A stretch of DNA of 64,000 bases from Nelumbo lutea (lineage: Eukaryota; Streptophyta; Magnoliopsida; Proteales; Nelumbonaceae): positions 52,385,655 to 52,449,654 of the forward strand of contig JAKGHH010000005.1 of assembly GCA_022828595.1 (NCBI GenBank), given 5' to 3'. A program made the position numbers and the translations under genes. Shown in pieces: positions 12,365-24,555 of the stretch (position 1 is its first letter; every line of letters begins with the position of its first letter). Under the pieces are notes generated by a model. The model worked only from the letters and a program-made list of their open reading frames with translations, made no database searches and was not told the DNA's origin.

Positions 12365-12692
12365 AGGGCCTATTTGGTTTGCATGAATAAGGATTTAGAA
12401 TCCAAATCAAAATCGACCATATAGCCCATTCCTATTCAACTATTTGGTTGGACAGACCTTTTGAGGGAATGGCCGCCACCCCACCCCCTAGAAATGAAAT
12501 CCCATTCCAGCTGAATTTAAACCGACCTGCCTGTCGATATGTAATCGACCTCCCATTTGGTTAAAATCTGAGTAGGTTGGTAGTTGGTTTCTTTTTTTAT
12601 TTAGCAAGAATAAAACACCATACATTGGAGACATGAGCCACTCCCTATCCTCAGAAATGAGTTTCTGGAAGTGAACCAAACAGGGCCTTTTC
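12365..12692. mobile_element. MITE with GGGCCTATTTGGTT ends
   Basis: The left end is AGGGCCTATTTGGTTTGC and the right end GTGAACCAAACAGGGCCTT. The 14-bp terminal inverted repeat differs at one base. Within it ACCGACCTGCC and similar words recur. GGGCCTGTTTGG-type ends are typical of plant PIF/hAT MITEs. No transposase frame is present. Confidence 0.65.
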
Positions 12693-12719
12693 ATCCTATG
12701 ATTTACAATTTTTTTAAGG

Positions 12720-12905
12720 GATCGGATATGCTCTTCACAAAATGCGCCTCACACCGACTTCACAGCACATTTCAGCCTTCCAATAGGAATATCTCCCCAT
12801 AAATAAAAACTTGCAATTATGGAGATGTTCCAGATGCATGGCTGAAATGTGCCGTGAGGTCAGTGTGAGTAACACTTTGTGAGGAGGGGATTCAAACTCC
12901 TTTCC
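12720..12905. mobile_element. MULE-like foldback MITE, copy 1
   Basis: The left arm (CTCTTCACAAAATGCGCC, CACACCGACTTCACAGCACA, TTTCAGCC) is the inverted equivalent of the right arm (GGCTGAAATGTGCCGTGAGG, GTCAGTGTGAG, CTTTGTGAGGAGGGGATTC). The arms are about 60 bp each around a loop containing ATCTCCCCATAAATAAAAAC. The same family occurs at 23824-24004 with a clear 11-bp target duplication. The exact outer border here is approximate. Confidence 0.7.
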
Positions 12906-13030
12906 AAATGACAAAGCACATTTTATTAACCAAACACCAAATGCTTTAAACAATTAGTTACAAATATCCAACTTTACCCTGGTAATAACAGTAGTTGGGT
13001 TATCAATTCAACCTGAACATAAAGCTCTCA

Positions 13031-13252
13031 AGGCTGTGTTTGGTTGCAGTGCAATTTTATTTGCACTAGTGCATGGAGTGCAAATGTAAAAAAATGCAAA
13101 TTTTCGTTTAATTTTGTTATAGATTTTATTCATTTATACCGAAACCAAACAAAATAGCTAAAATTTGATAAAAAAAATAGGTTAGAATTTAAATTCAAAT
13201 CATTTGCAATGCCATGGTTTTGCATCAGTGCAAATTAACCAAACACAGCCTA
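13031..13252. mobile_element. MITE with GGCTGTGTTTGGTT ends
   Basis: Starts GGCTGTGTTTGGTTGCAGTG and ends CAGTGCAAATTAACCAAACA followed by CAGCC, giving an inverted repeat of about 25 bp with a one-base-shifted arm. The adjacent right flank is itself duplicated: AACACAGCCTAAATTCAAAG occurs at about 13242 and 13285. It lies just downstream of the NAC stop codon, probably in or near the 3' end of that transcript. Confidence 0.65.
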
Positions 13253-13446
13253 AATTCAAAGCATAAAGAGTTTCATGGAATAAAACACAGCCTAAATTCA
13301 AAGCATAAAAAGTTGCGAAAAACATTGGATTAGTCTCTCCTTGAGTAAAATAAATAAAAACCTTGATAACCTTACAGATTTCATATATGAATGAAATTCT
13401 AATTAATAGATAGCTGAATGAAGATAACGCAAACCAACAGAAAAAA

Positions 13447-16400
13447 CTATGAGAGAATCAGCCCCCATACATATTTCCCAAGTTTAACACTGACTACAAA
13501 AAGAGAAAGCCAGATCAAAGCTGAAACCATTCCCAAGAAGAAAACAAATGTGAACCCATTGCCACAATTAGCCGCTTGTTCCCTAAACTCCTTCCTCGAT
13601 AGGTTGTAGCCATAGCAACAAATACAAGGAAACTCCCCCAACTTGTCTGATGGAGTGTCTTTAGTGCACGCACACCCAGCAGTCACCTTGGCCTTGACAT
13701 GGATGGAGGAGCCACCATATGAAGATGAGAGACTAATGCTTGTGGCTCGATTTTCTCTGCTGGTAGGTGACGGGTGTTCTGCGGCTGAGGCAGGATGAGC
13801 GGGGATGTTGTCTAACAGACATTGGAGCCTGGAATAGGATGATGCTCTTTGTTCACCTGGGACGAAACATTACAGCGAGGATGAAATGATGAAAATTTTA
13901 GTGTGGAACTTTTTCAGGAAAACAATTAAACCTGCAGAAAAACCTGCTACATTCTCTGCTGCCATTAGAACAAAACAGAGGCCGCAGAACCTGAATCCCA
14001 GAGTTTACACATGAACAAGCCAAGGGATCAAGAAAAGCAGAAATACTGAAGATTTTTCTCATAGGGTTGCAGTCAGTTTAGTTTTAACTGCAAACCTTCA
14101 TGGCAAAACTATCTTCAAGAATGAAAAAGAAAATTAATAATATTAAGGCCACATCTGCTGTTTATCTCAACTTTCTCCCTCATTTATTTCCTTTTTTCCT
14201 CAAAATAGATTGAAAAAGTTCAAGAATCATAATAAGAAGGTTGGTTCCTGGCATCATTGAGGATAATGAAAGCTACCTCTTGCCAAGGCCTGTGTGGCAT
14301 ATTGATTCTCTCTATCTTCTGCATTTTCACTCAGAGCAGTAGGGTCACATATATCAGCCTCATATGCCGCACTATTTCCACCAACACCATTGTCCTGGAT
14401 TAGATGTCATGGCATTTAAATGAGTGCAAAAATAAAATAACACATAAAGATGAAAAAAACATGGACCAATGAATTGGAGTACCATAACATGCATAGAAAC
14501 AGACAAGAAACTAACCTTCAAAAAAATAGACCTAAATAATCTTCAACAGAAAAGTATTCCAGTTGTGTAGAATAAAGCATACTCACCCCAGGAGTAGGCA
14601 GAACAACATCCAAAGGAAGAACTGAACCATAGAATCCTTCTAAGTTATCATAATTGTCATAGTAGATGAATGGATCAACAGTTGGAAATTGCTCAGCACC
14701 ATTAACCACACAAGGATCTGCTAGTGGATGCTCCAGATCTTTCAACTCCAAAAAGGATTGATCCAGAGGACATTCAGCTTCTGAACTGCTAAGGGGTAAA
14801 TGGGATCTATTCAGATCTTCCAAGGTTATGATGTCCTCCAATGCATTAAAAATCCCATTCCCTTCCAAATGAGTCGATTCATTGACATTATATGATTGCA
14901 AATTCTGTAGGCAAATTAAGTAAAATGTAAAGTTCAACATTACTGTACAAGCAAAATTTTACTCGTAGCCTAGAGGTATACAAATAATTTTTTTAGTAAA
15001 GAAAGGAATGCTAAATCTTCAGGAAGGCAGTCTTATAAAACCAAAAACAGATGGATAAAGAGGTTAAGTAACCACAAAGGTTTTCATGCAAACAAGTTTG
15101 CAATTCCCAGTTATTACGCTTATAACCATAGCCGGTTAAGTAACTGGCATCTCAACTATACAATTACATAACCCTTCCATCCCTCCCCAGCAAAGGAAAA
15201 CAAATGCCATTTGGTCCCCTGCCTAATTTCACATGCAATGCACATATTACCTAGGTGATAACAATGTTATAGTTCATAAAAAATATTTGATTAAATAAAT
15301 AAAGAATCTATATAATAAATCATCCCAGAAGAAGTTTCATATAGGCACTCATTCTGCCAAATATCAAGGCTCAGTTTGGAAAGAGTACAAATACAAATAT
15401 GTACAGTACAAATACATACAAAATACTACAAAATACAAGGTTTTGTACTCTACACATTTGTATTTGTTTCCCAAACTGAACTTAAAGGGCTGTTACTGAG
15501 GCCGCCCCTAATGTTTTCAACAGCTTATACAAGTGGGATCATGCAAACCAGTAAAGGATGCTTTTAGTTCTTTATTACAAGTTGACATCTAACAGGTACT
15601 GCCTTGATTTCATGAATTCTTAAATATCTAACAGCATTCACCAGGTTCTCAAGTAATATTCAAGTCTTCAAGAATTATTTTATTTAATGTTTGCTGGATT
15701 GAGAACTCGATTGTAAAACACAGAATGTGCTATTGGACCTCTGCTAGCTAGTAACCTACTGTCCAAGTTTTCATGTATTACCAGATCACAACCTGTCCAT
15801 TTTGCTTCATCTGAAACAGCTTTGTTAATTGAAAAGCCAGAACATGTTAAATAAATGTACATGTCATTCTGAATTAGAGTTAACTTTCAGAAAGTGGGAC
15901 ATGCTTCAGTACAGAACAAATCTGAACACACATTCAAGAATTCCAATCATCAGATGGCTGCATTTGATAGTCAACACAACAGTATCTAAGATCTAGCATA
16001 GCCAACAAGAGCTCAATAAAATAACAAATACAAACTACAGAATTTTTACATATCCCACAAAATTAGCAACCCAATCATTTTTATGCATTTTGTTGAGAAG
16101 GCAATTAGCAACCCAATCATAGGCAATGTGGATACACTAATATATTATTTACCCAGATAATCAACCTAATCAATATTACCTCATTTTTATCATGGTCAGC
16201 AGAAAATAAAGCATCATCTTCATTGCCAAACATTGCCAGTAAAGAAGAAATATCATCACTCTCAGGCAAAAAATGTTCCACATTGTTAATAGAAGGCACA
16301 GCTTGACACGGAATAGGCTCCAACGAAGACTCACACACACTCCCAGGCATAATGGAAGCATTTAGATCATCAGCTTGTAAACCAGATGAAGAACCAGGTT

Positions 16401-19400
16401 TAGCAGTAGGAGCAGAGAAAGGTTCATTTAACACATCATCATCCCAGTCTTCCTCTTTAAATGGTGCTCCATATTGTTCGCCATTTTTTGGGCCTATACC
16501 ACTCTTCTGAAAGATTTTGCAAAGTACATATGCACCCTGCACCATAAAAAGCCAAATAGGGTCTAAAATCTTTTAGCAATTATGCATTAAAAAGAAAAGA
16601 AAAAAAACAACTGCATCACAAAACCAATGCACTACACACACACACGTCGAATGCACAAATATATTATTTCACCAGACTACAAATTCATAACACATAAAGG
16701 ACTTGTAGACTGTATAATAGTGACTGAACTGGATAAACTGAATCAATTATTGATTTATCTTTTAATGTAAGTTCTCAAATAGGGAGCAAGCCCCTTGGTG
16801 ACTAATCACTCATCTGCTAAAATACTTTGTACCAAAGAGAATTAAGTATTTAAATTCTCAGATAAGAGTTGCTCAAAATTAAAATCAAATAGCAAAATAA
16901 CAGAATATACAATCAGCTCAGGATTAGTATTGTGAAATATGATAAAGAATGAACTCCATAATATCAAAGTTGATCTGTAAGTGGATTTTCAATCATCATA
17001 CCATATGACAATACTTTACTAGTGTACACATAATAAAATAAAAGCACATAAGGTATTAATTGTAAACATTTTAGCAGTAAATAGAAACAAATAAAGAAAA
17101 GGTTATTACCCTATGTTGGTCCCCCTCTATACAGGCCATGGGAGAGGTACTCAAACGAAGACCTAACAACAGGAACAATTTCTTTTATTTTATCAGCAAA
17201 GGTAAATTTCATTAAGCATTATACGAAACTTGAGTTCACAATTCCATGGGTAATCTACCCACATCCATAGGAATAAACAAATACAACTAGAATTGGAACC
17301 CCCAAAAACCATCCATAGGAATAAAGCATCTGCAATGCCATTTGCAGTTCTTCTCACCCATTTAAAATCAACAATCAATTCCCTTGTTTACTTTTCAACT
17401 TCCTCAATCCTTAGACTGTAACCCCAAGGGGTTTGGCTGTGAAATTTTGTCCAGGAAATAACTACCTGAGAGTCCCCTTCCACTTCTAACCTTTGAAAGA
17501 CAAACTGTTTTGCAAGTTTCAGCCCTTGAAGCAGAGCCATTAATTCTGCTGTCAGTGGATCTCCTTGCTCTACATGACCCAAATAATGTGCTAGTATCTC
17601 ACCTTCTGTACCTCAAAATACGCCCCCTAAACCAGATCTTCCTTCATTTCCTAAAAAGCTTCCTTCAAAATTTAGTTTCACAGCATTAGGTGTTGGGAGT
17701 CTCCATTCCATAACCTTTTTCCCCCTTGAGCCAAGTTTTCCACTTCCATGATCTCAAAATGTCATTGAAGGAGTAACCATAGAAGATTTCCAAGGTTTTT
17801 ACCCAATGTGCAACTTTTATCTTGATGGTTTCTATGATTTCCAACTCAGATCTACACTTTTCATTGAAAATCCTCCCATTCCTTTTTTTCCCCAAATAGT
17901 CCAACTTCTTATTAGTCAACCAAGTCTTTGCTTAAAGCTCCTAGGCAACCACATCATGGGTATCAACCAACTAGTTAAAAATGGTAACAGCACACTAGTT
18001 GCAGCACACCAGTTGGTTGACTGGTGGGTAACTAATCAGTGCTTTGATAACATTGATTAAATTCTCAAAAAGAGGTGTTCAAAAGAAAGATTTAATGCCA
18101 AAAAATCAGAATACATAATTGGGCAGAAATTAAGGACTGTAAAATATGAAAAAGAACTTGTTTGATAGCCAAAAAAATTACAATGGAATTTCAGGAAAAA
18201 ATGATTTTATAATATCAAAGTTTTATCTACAGTAGTCACAATTAATGTTCTAGGTACACCATTAAAAAATTTCAAGGAAAAAACCAAATGAACAGCAAAG
18301 ATGTTATTCCCAACATAAAACACTAAACAAGTACAGAATATAGAAAAGTAAATCATGTACACCTTCAAATGTTTTAGTAGATTAGCATAGTCATATAGAG
18401 AAATAAATCAAGTATTCGTTTAGCATATTAGATCAAGCATGACAACCATTAAATACCAGTTATGGTGACAACCAAAAAATACTAGCAAGGATACATAATC
18501 CAAGCTAGTTCCTGAAAGGCAGAAACACACATAAAATGACTGCAGTTGAGTCCAAATTAGCAAATTCTAATATCCCACACATCATGTAACATTATTCCCA
18601 AACCCTCAATCATGATGAGATGATTTTCTCTGTACTCCACACCTGCTGCAATTACAAGCTCGTGAACTAGAAAAGAACAGCTATTAATGAGAAAAGAACC
18701 CAGGCACCAAAGAAACTTTATACTGATAATTGCATGTATGCTAAGTTTAATTCAATCAACCCAAAAGAACAGATTTTTTAATCATCATCACATCACCTTT
18801 GTGTTCATGATTGAAGGCATTGCATTACAAGGGCAGTTGTATGCTGGACGGTTTGGGAAGAAAGAAACCAAAGAGCCTTCTCAGAAGGAGTAATGAACCA
18901 ATAATTGATACCATTACCATAAGAGTGATCCAATGGGTAAAGACTTTGAGCAGCTTTGAAGGTGTTTCTACTGATGACTTGCTTAGAGAGTGGAAATAGG
19001 TAGGCGATTCCTCTTTTTCAAAAGCTGTCATCAGGTCAACTTGGCTCCTACCTCCTTATGGGTTTATCACATTGAACGTTGATGGTAGTAGTGAGGGGAA
19101 TCTAGGCCCTTCAGGCATTGGAAGAGTGTTCCAGAATGAGGGAAGAATTATTGCTTTCTACTCAGGGCCAATAGGCATGGGTGATTCATTGAGGGCTAAA
19201 ATCATGGTTGTAATGGAAGGAATTCAAAAGGCAAAAGAGCCGAACATCAGTAAGTTGATCATAGAGAAGGGGACAAAAGTTACTAGTAAGATGGCTACAA
19301 AAAGAGGAGATTGGTTGGTGGAATTTTGTTAATGAAAAAACAAAATCCCAGTAAAGGTTTCTAACAGATTGGAAAAGATGATGAGAGATTTCCTTTGGGA

Positions 19401-22254
19401 CCCGGGAGAAGAGAAGAGGGACCATAGAGTAAGCTGAGAGGTGGTGACTAGGAGTAAAAACAGTGGTGGTTTGGGACTCGGGAACATTAGAAAAAGGAAT
19501 TTGGCCCTTCTAGAGAAATGGTTGTGGAGATTCCCACTAGAGAAGGAGAAATTATGGGCCCTTCTGGATGGGATGCTGGAATCCGAGCTAGGACTACAAG
19601 TGCTTCACCTTGGAAAGCCATCCATGAGTTGTTAGCAGTTTTTCCCCTCTTATCAGGTATGATTTGAATTCAAGTAATTCCATAAAATTCTGTAAACAAA
19701 CTTGGGTGGAGAATGCCCCTCTAAGGACCAGTTTCCTTCTTTGTATGCCCTCTCTGACTTTAAAAATGAGCCAATTTCCTCTTTCATTATCCCTTCCTCT
19801 TCCATTTCTGGGTTTGGGTGGAATTTGGGCTTGAGAAAGGCTGTGAGAGACTCAGACCTTGACAGCATTTCGAATCTCTTTCAGCTTCTTGACAATTTTC
19901 TTAGACCCTGCTAAGGTGGACTCTAGAATCTAGACCCCCACCCCCACTGGTTCATTCTCTTGTGCCTCTTTCTTCAAAGTCTTAAGCCAGTCCACCAGTC
20001 TTGTAGCCCTTCCTTTCCTTGTTAATGAGGTTTTGTGCAAACCATATCCTCCTAGGGTTGGTAGTTTTTGTTGGGAAGCCTTTCTGGAAAGAATCAACAC
20101 TGGCGATCTGCTCCAAAAGAAGAGACCCAATACTAATTTGTCCCCTCACTGATGTGTTCTTTGTAAAGCTGATGGGGAGACTGGTTTTCATCCACTAGTG
20201 TCTTGCCAATTTGCAAAGTCTATTTGGGAGTGGGCTTTCTCCCTCTTTGGGTGTAGTTGGAACCCTCCATCAAATTTGCAAAATCTATTTTCCCCTTCTT
20301 TTTTCAGGTGGCGTATGAAAAGGGGAAGGACTATGTGGAGAGGACTGAGGGTTACGGTATGTTGGTCCTTATGGGAAGAGAGAGATGTTGAAGAACTGAG
20401 GACGCTGATCCTTATAAGGATCGTATAGTGGATGAAATCCCTAGAGCTATTCACCAGATTATACAGTAGACGACATGTTGAGGAAGTGGGGTGAGATTGC
20501 TAACTTACCCAGACCAAAACAGTGATGAGTGTGTCATGGACCCCCCCCCACCTGCGGGTTTCATAAAACTAAACTTTGATGGGAGTTGTAGAGGGAATCC
20601 TGGACAATCAGGGATTGGGGTGTTTTTAGGGATGAGAATGGGATTGTTTTTTCCATGTTCTTAGACCCAATTGGAGTGGGTGACTCTCCCAAAGCCAAGA
20701 TCCATGCAGTTATGGAAGGAATCCAGAAAGCTAGGGAGACAATATCAGAAAACTCATAATTAAAGGGGATGCGGAGGTGGTGGTAGGATGGCTGGTTCGA
20801 GAAATGGTAGTTAAAATGAGTTGGGAGTCAATGTTTTGGGCACAGTTGTAATTTTATTTTTTTCTATTTCTCCTTCTCTTTCTTTTTTTCTCTTTTTTTT
20901 CCTTCCTTGGGGCTCAAGCTGTAGTTGGAAGATAAGAAAGTTTGTCCTCTTTGTAATTATTATTGAGATTTTCTAATGAATTGTGTTATTGATAAAAAAA
21001 AACAAAGTTTAAGTGTATTACACAAAATATGGAAGTTAAGCTACAGTGGGTAAAAAGAGTGCAAAAGCTTTTGCTGATGTTTTGGCTAAGCAAGGGGTGG
21101 GAAGGGGTCAACTTTTGGGCTGTGTGGTAACTTGTAATTTGTAATTTCAGTGGTCATCTCAGAGTGAGTTAAGAGAGCTTATCTCTCTCTATGGTGTTCC
21201 TCTGTACTTGTTTCAGTAATTAATGAAATTCCTCTGCCATTGATCAAAAAAGAGATAAATCCTAAATCAAAATAATGCTAAAACTCCTTCCTTCTGGTGG
21301 ACTCATTTAACAATAATTCACACATAAATGAAACAATAGTATGACCATACATTGTAATATATAGCTATCTATAAGCAAAGATCACTGGACCAAAACTAAG
21401 CCCTAAAAGAACAAGGATGTACCTGAGAAATGCCTGCATTAACCAGATCCCTATCTTCAAGTCTGTATTCGTGCATCACCCAATCTGTTCTATTTCCCCG
21501 GGGTGCACGATCTGTGTGAAAAATCAGAGTCTTTTTCATCCCAACTATTTGTGAATTATGGCAGATGGCTCTATCCTTCCCTGTGGTTTTCCAATATCCA
21601 ATCTCAGTAGCACGATTTGTCCTTGGTCCATTTGCATATTTCTTATCTCTGGGGCAAAAGAAATACCACTCCAGATCCCTGCTTTTCAAGCACGATTTCT
21701 CTGTACAAAAAAGGGGGAAAGGAAATACATCCAATAAGAAACAAACACTTACTGGAAACAACTAAAAATTGATTGGCATGAACATCACTAATAAGGATTG
21801 GGAAAATGGCATAAAAATAATAATTAAAAGTTTACAACTGAAATAGATGGGTGTGGAAGCTGAAAGCTATAAATCATTTAGTTAAGAACCAAAACATATG
21901 AACCATTCAGCTAGAAAACAACAGAAGCATCAATGCAATTGTCAAAAACATGCATGTATGACAGAGAATCTTCATTCTTCGCAGTATAATTCCATCAACA
22001 TCAAGCCAATGACCTAAGCATGTGTGTGTATACACACACACACATATACATACATACATACATACATACATATTAAAAAACAGAAGGAATACATATGTAC
22101 CTGGGAGATCCCAAGGAGAAAACTTGTATATATCTATCTCTGAAATTGCTTGAATCAGTGGTTTTCCTAAGACTTTCCTCTTGAGATAATATTTCACCAG
22201 CTCAACATCAGTAGGATGAAATCGAAAGCCAGGTGGGAGGGATGCTCTGGCCAT
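13447..22254 (-). CDS. NAC transcription factor, membrane-anchored (NTL type)
   Basis: Six coding exons were read with GT-AG borders and consistent phases: 22254-22101, 21700-21423, 16536-16180, 14904-14587, 14394-14277, 13856-13447; 1635 nt, 544 aa. All five NAC subdomains are complete: [18 protein letters not shown] (A), [11 protein letters not shown] (B), [17 protein letters not shown] and YWKTTGKDR (C), [12 protein letters not shown] (D), [13 protein letters not shown] (E). They are followed by [17 protein letters not shown], typical of the NAC053/078/082/103 group. The middle is acidic and Ser-rich and should act in transcriptional activation. Near the C-terminus a Cys-rich patch ([14 protein letters not shown]) precedes one hydrophobic helix ([20 protein letters not shown]), so the protein is probably held at a membrane and released by proteolysis. 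The ATG is chosen because an in-frame TGA lies upstream. Intron 2 (4.9 kb) is swollen by LINE fragments. Closest Arabidopsis homologue is uncertain. Confidence 0.9.
15370..15482. mobile_element. Short MITE in NAC intron 3
   Basis: The left end GGCTCAGTTTGGAAAGAGTA and the following CAAATACAAAT are mirrored at the right by ATTTGTATTTGTTTCCCAAA followed by CTGAAC. About 113 bp, able to form a single hairpin, entirely inside intron 3 of the NAC gene. Confidence 0.6.
17185..17960 (-). mobile_element. 5'-truncated LINE 3' end in NAC intron 2 (minus)
   Basis: Read on the minus strand, broken frames give the linker [20 protein letters not shown] and then an RNase H domain of the plant LINE type with [32 protein letters not shown] and [15 protein letters not shown]. 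It ends in TTAATGAAATTTACC followed by an A-rich tail near 17185. It lies in the same orientation as the host gene. Several stops and frameshifts show it is dead. Confidence 0.75.
18790..19335 (+). mobile_element. LINE RNase H fragment in NAC intron 2 (plus, copy 1)
   Basis: The plus-strand translation gives the linker [20 protein letters not shown] (the same linker as in the minus copy at 17.7-17.9 kb) and then an RNase H start, [20 protein letters not shown], and [20 protein letters not shown]. The active-site region is degraded and a stop occurs at 19332. It is antisense to the NAC gene and is followed directly by a second LINE copy. Confidence 0.7.
19336..21003 (+). mobile_element. LINE reverse transcriptase 3' part to poly(A) (copy 2)
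   Basis: Starts in the thumb/zinc-binding part of an L1-type ORF2: [19 protein letters not shown], then [20 protein letters not shown] and LWRFP. The region near 20210 resembles the zf-RVT segment ([20 protein letters not shown]). From about 20545 a second RNase H start appears ([20 protein letters not shown]). The copy ends in GTGTTATTGAT followed by an A run at about 20992-21003. Many frameshifts and stops. The order RNase H, RT, RNase H shows that two LINE copies sit head to tail here. Confidence 0.7.
21004..21250 (+). mobile_element. Third LINE 3' end fragment
   Basis: A short piece with [19 protein letters not shown] coding (the end of a LINE RNase H domain) and the 3' terminus TTAATGAAATTCCTCTGCC followed by ATTGATCAAAAAAGA. 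The same TTAATGAAATT terminus ends the minus copy at 17.2 kb, so the fragments belong to one LINE family. Confidence 0.55.
22022..22078. repeat. TG/CA and ATAC microsatellite in NAC intron 1
   Basis: TGTGTGTATACACACACACA is followed by a (CATA)n run of about seven units. It lies within the first coding intron and is likely to be length-variable. Confidence 0.9.
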
Positions 22255-23400
22255 CAAACTCCCCACAGAATACTTCACTACTTGAAAACCTCAATATTAC
22301 AGTATACCCCTTGCTTTGAAACGCTAAAAAAGAACACAGAATTGTTTCCTACCTTCTGCAGCAACAAACCTTTTTCCTTCTTTTTTACCTCAAAATTCCA
22401 ACAAACACATTAAAAACATCCACCAACCCAGAATCAAAATAATTAACTTCAAGCAACCATTGTCACAAAACCTTCAATATCTGTCAAGTCCAGTGTCGAA
22501 ACAAGAATCGTAGACAACACCACAACCTGCCCCGGTTCATGAAACTGAAATCACAGTCAAGAAACCATGCAAATCTGACGCTGAGATCAACAGACATTTG
22601 ACGTGCAAGGTGAACCCTGTTTTTGACATTATTAGCTTCGAAATAATAAACATGACAAACATTTCAAAAGATTAAAACAAAACTACCACGCAGGACCCCA
22701 GGAAAAATCACAAGCCTGAAGCAACAATAGAAAAACAAAGCCCACACATTTGTTGAGTAAAAGAAACAAAAACCCTTAAAACCATAAAATAAAACCTCAC
22801 ACACGCTGATATTCACTGCAATTTAGATTGATCAATAAAAAACACAAGCACCTAAAAAACAAAGCAGTGATGAAAGACCATCAACAATAGAAACGCATGC
22901 GCCCCTTAATCCACAAAGCAAAGTAGCAAACGACCAAGTAACCCATCTAGCTCAAAATTGAAGACACTCTCGGAAAAAAAGAAACCCTAAAATCACTGGA
23001 CAAAATGAAAACCACGAAAAAATCGGAAGCTCGCAGCAGTTCAGATACAAACAACGACACCAACAAGGATTGCACATTAAATCAAAGAACTAGTGAGAAA
23101 TGAACCCAACAAGCAATTTCAATCAAAAAAGCATGAGAAACAAATCTAGCAGCATCAGAAACCCTAGAGAACACACACAAAAAAAAAAAAAACGACGAAA
23201 TCAAAGAAAAAACGAGAATCATAATCATAGACCCCATAAGCTCAAAACTTAGAGAAAAAAAAATAACGAGAGAAAGAAACAAGCCCTAGTTCTTACCCGA
23301 TAGGGACGAAGAGAAGAGAGAAGGAGGAGATAACGCGGAGAAGAGCCGGCCCAAACCAAATGGAGAGGGGGCAAGGAAGCCGAGAGAGAGAGAGAGAAAG
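22255..23400 (-). promoter_or_regulatory. NAC 5'UTR with a 973-bp leader intron
   Basis: On the minus strand a CT-rich leader (repeated CTCTCTCT, about 23400-23298) ends at a good donor, CGG/GTAAGA with GT at 23296-23295. A strong acceptor, TTCTTTTTTAG, ends at 22324 and leaves a 69-nt leader piece (22323-22255) before the ATG. The leader start is inferred from the TATA-like site near 23431. Long 5'UTR introns often raise expression in plants; that role is inference here. Confidence 0.6.
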
Positions 23401-23430
23401 AGAGGAGAGAGAGTGGGAGAAGGGTCAAGA

Positions 23431-23440
23431 TATATAAGGA
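23431..23440 (-). promoter_or_regulatory. TATA-like element of the NAC gene
   Basis: Minus strand TCCTTATATATC, about 30 bp upstream of the CT-rich leader. There is no better TATA box within 200 bp on either side. Confidence 0.5.
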
Positions 23441-23823
23441 ACGGAGAAGAGCCGAGGAGTGTGGTGTGTTATTTCCCGCTTAATACTATAACGGAAGCTT
23501 CACTCACAATCCTCGGGACCCCATTGGTCCATTTTTACTCTTCGAGGTTTATTTTTTATTTTTCTCTCTAAAAAAAGGGGAAAAATAAAAATGACAATAC
23601 CTTTTGATATCCTTTTCACACTTGGAGCTCAGAGAGTGAGAATAAATAAGTTAAGTGTATATTCCACGAATCAGAGTCGTCAGATTTGATCAGCAATCTT
23701 TTTTGGGTGGACCAAACGATTACAGACACTAATCATGGACAAAAGGCTTCCGTTTCAGCTGAAGTATACACATTAGTATGAGATAAATGGTAGCTTCTGT
23801 TCTCTCTGTCTGTGTATAGTAGG

Positions 23824-24004
23824 AGTCCGCATTGCTCTTACAATGCGCGCCCCACAACGACCTCACAGCGTGTCCTGGCCACATATCGAGAACATCTTCT
23901 GTCCTTGAATTTATGTTTAAAGGCTAGGAGATGTTCCGATTACAGGGTGGGATGTGGCTGTGAGGTCGGTGTGAAACGAGCTGTATGAGGAATAGATCTC
24001 AATT
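23824..24004. mobile_element. MULE-like MITE, copy 2, with 11-bp target duplication
   Basis: A 181-bp element is flanked by TGTATAGTAGG at 23813-23823 and again at 24005-24015. Its arms are inverted repeats: ACAACGACCTCACAGC on the left, GCTGTGAGGTCGGTGTGAAA on the right. It is the same family as 12720-12905. Target duplications of 9-11 bp are characteristic of Mutator-like elements. It lies about 0.4 kb upstream of the NAC promoter. Confidence 0.8.
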
Positions 24005-24074
24005 TGTATAGTAGGTAAGTGGTAAGTCAATTGTGTCTATATTTGTTCCAAATAAATAGACGGGCAACAATTAC

Positions 24075-24555
24075 TATGGTTGTAAATTGATCGAATTTGA
24101 ATTGAATCAGACAATTGGAGTTCGATTAGAAAATTCCATATCCGAATTCAATTAATATCCAATCGACAATAAAAATTATATTCGAATTTGAATTTGATTT
24201 AATTTGAAATTGATGAATTAATTATTTTAGGTAATTAATAAGTAAATAAAATAAATATTTTATTTATAATTTATATAAATATATAAATTATTTATATAAT
24301 TTAATTATCACATATATAAATTATATAAAACATTTAAATATTTTATATATTATATATAAAAATTAAATAATAGATCGAATTCATATATTTATCAAATCGA
24401 ATCAGGTTATATTCGAATTCGAATCCAACTAATTATTCAATATGAATAAGATATCCAAATTCAACTAATCAAATATTCAAATTATCCGAATTCGATTTGA
24501 TTATTGTGGAGTCTCAAATTTAAAATCGAATTCTCGAATAGTATTGACACCCATG
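24075..24555. mobile_element. AT-rich hAT-like MITE (family A, copy 2)
   Basis: Starts TATGGTTGTAAATTGATCG and ends ATTGACACCCATGA, imperfectly inverted. The interior shares with 1500-1904 the words ATTCGAATTTGAATTTGATT, GATAATTAATAA-like blocks, TATTATATA core and AATCGAATCAGGTTATATTC. The outer border is approximate; no clear 8-bp duplication was found. Confidence 0.6.
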
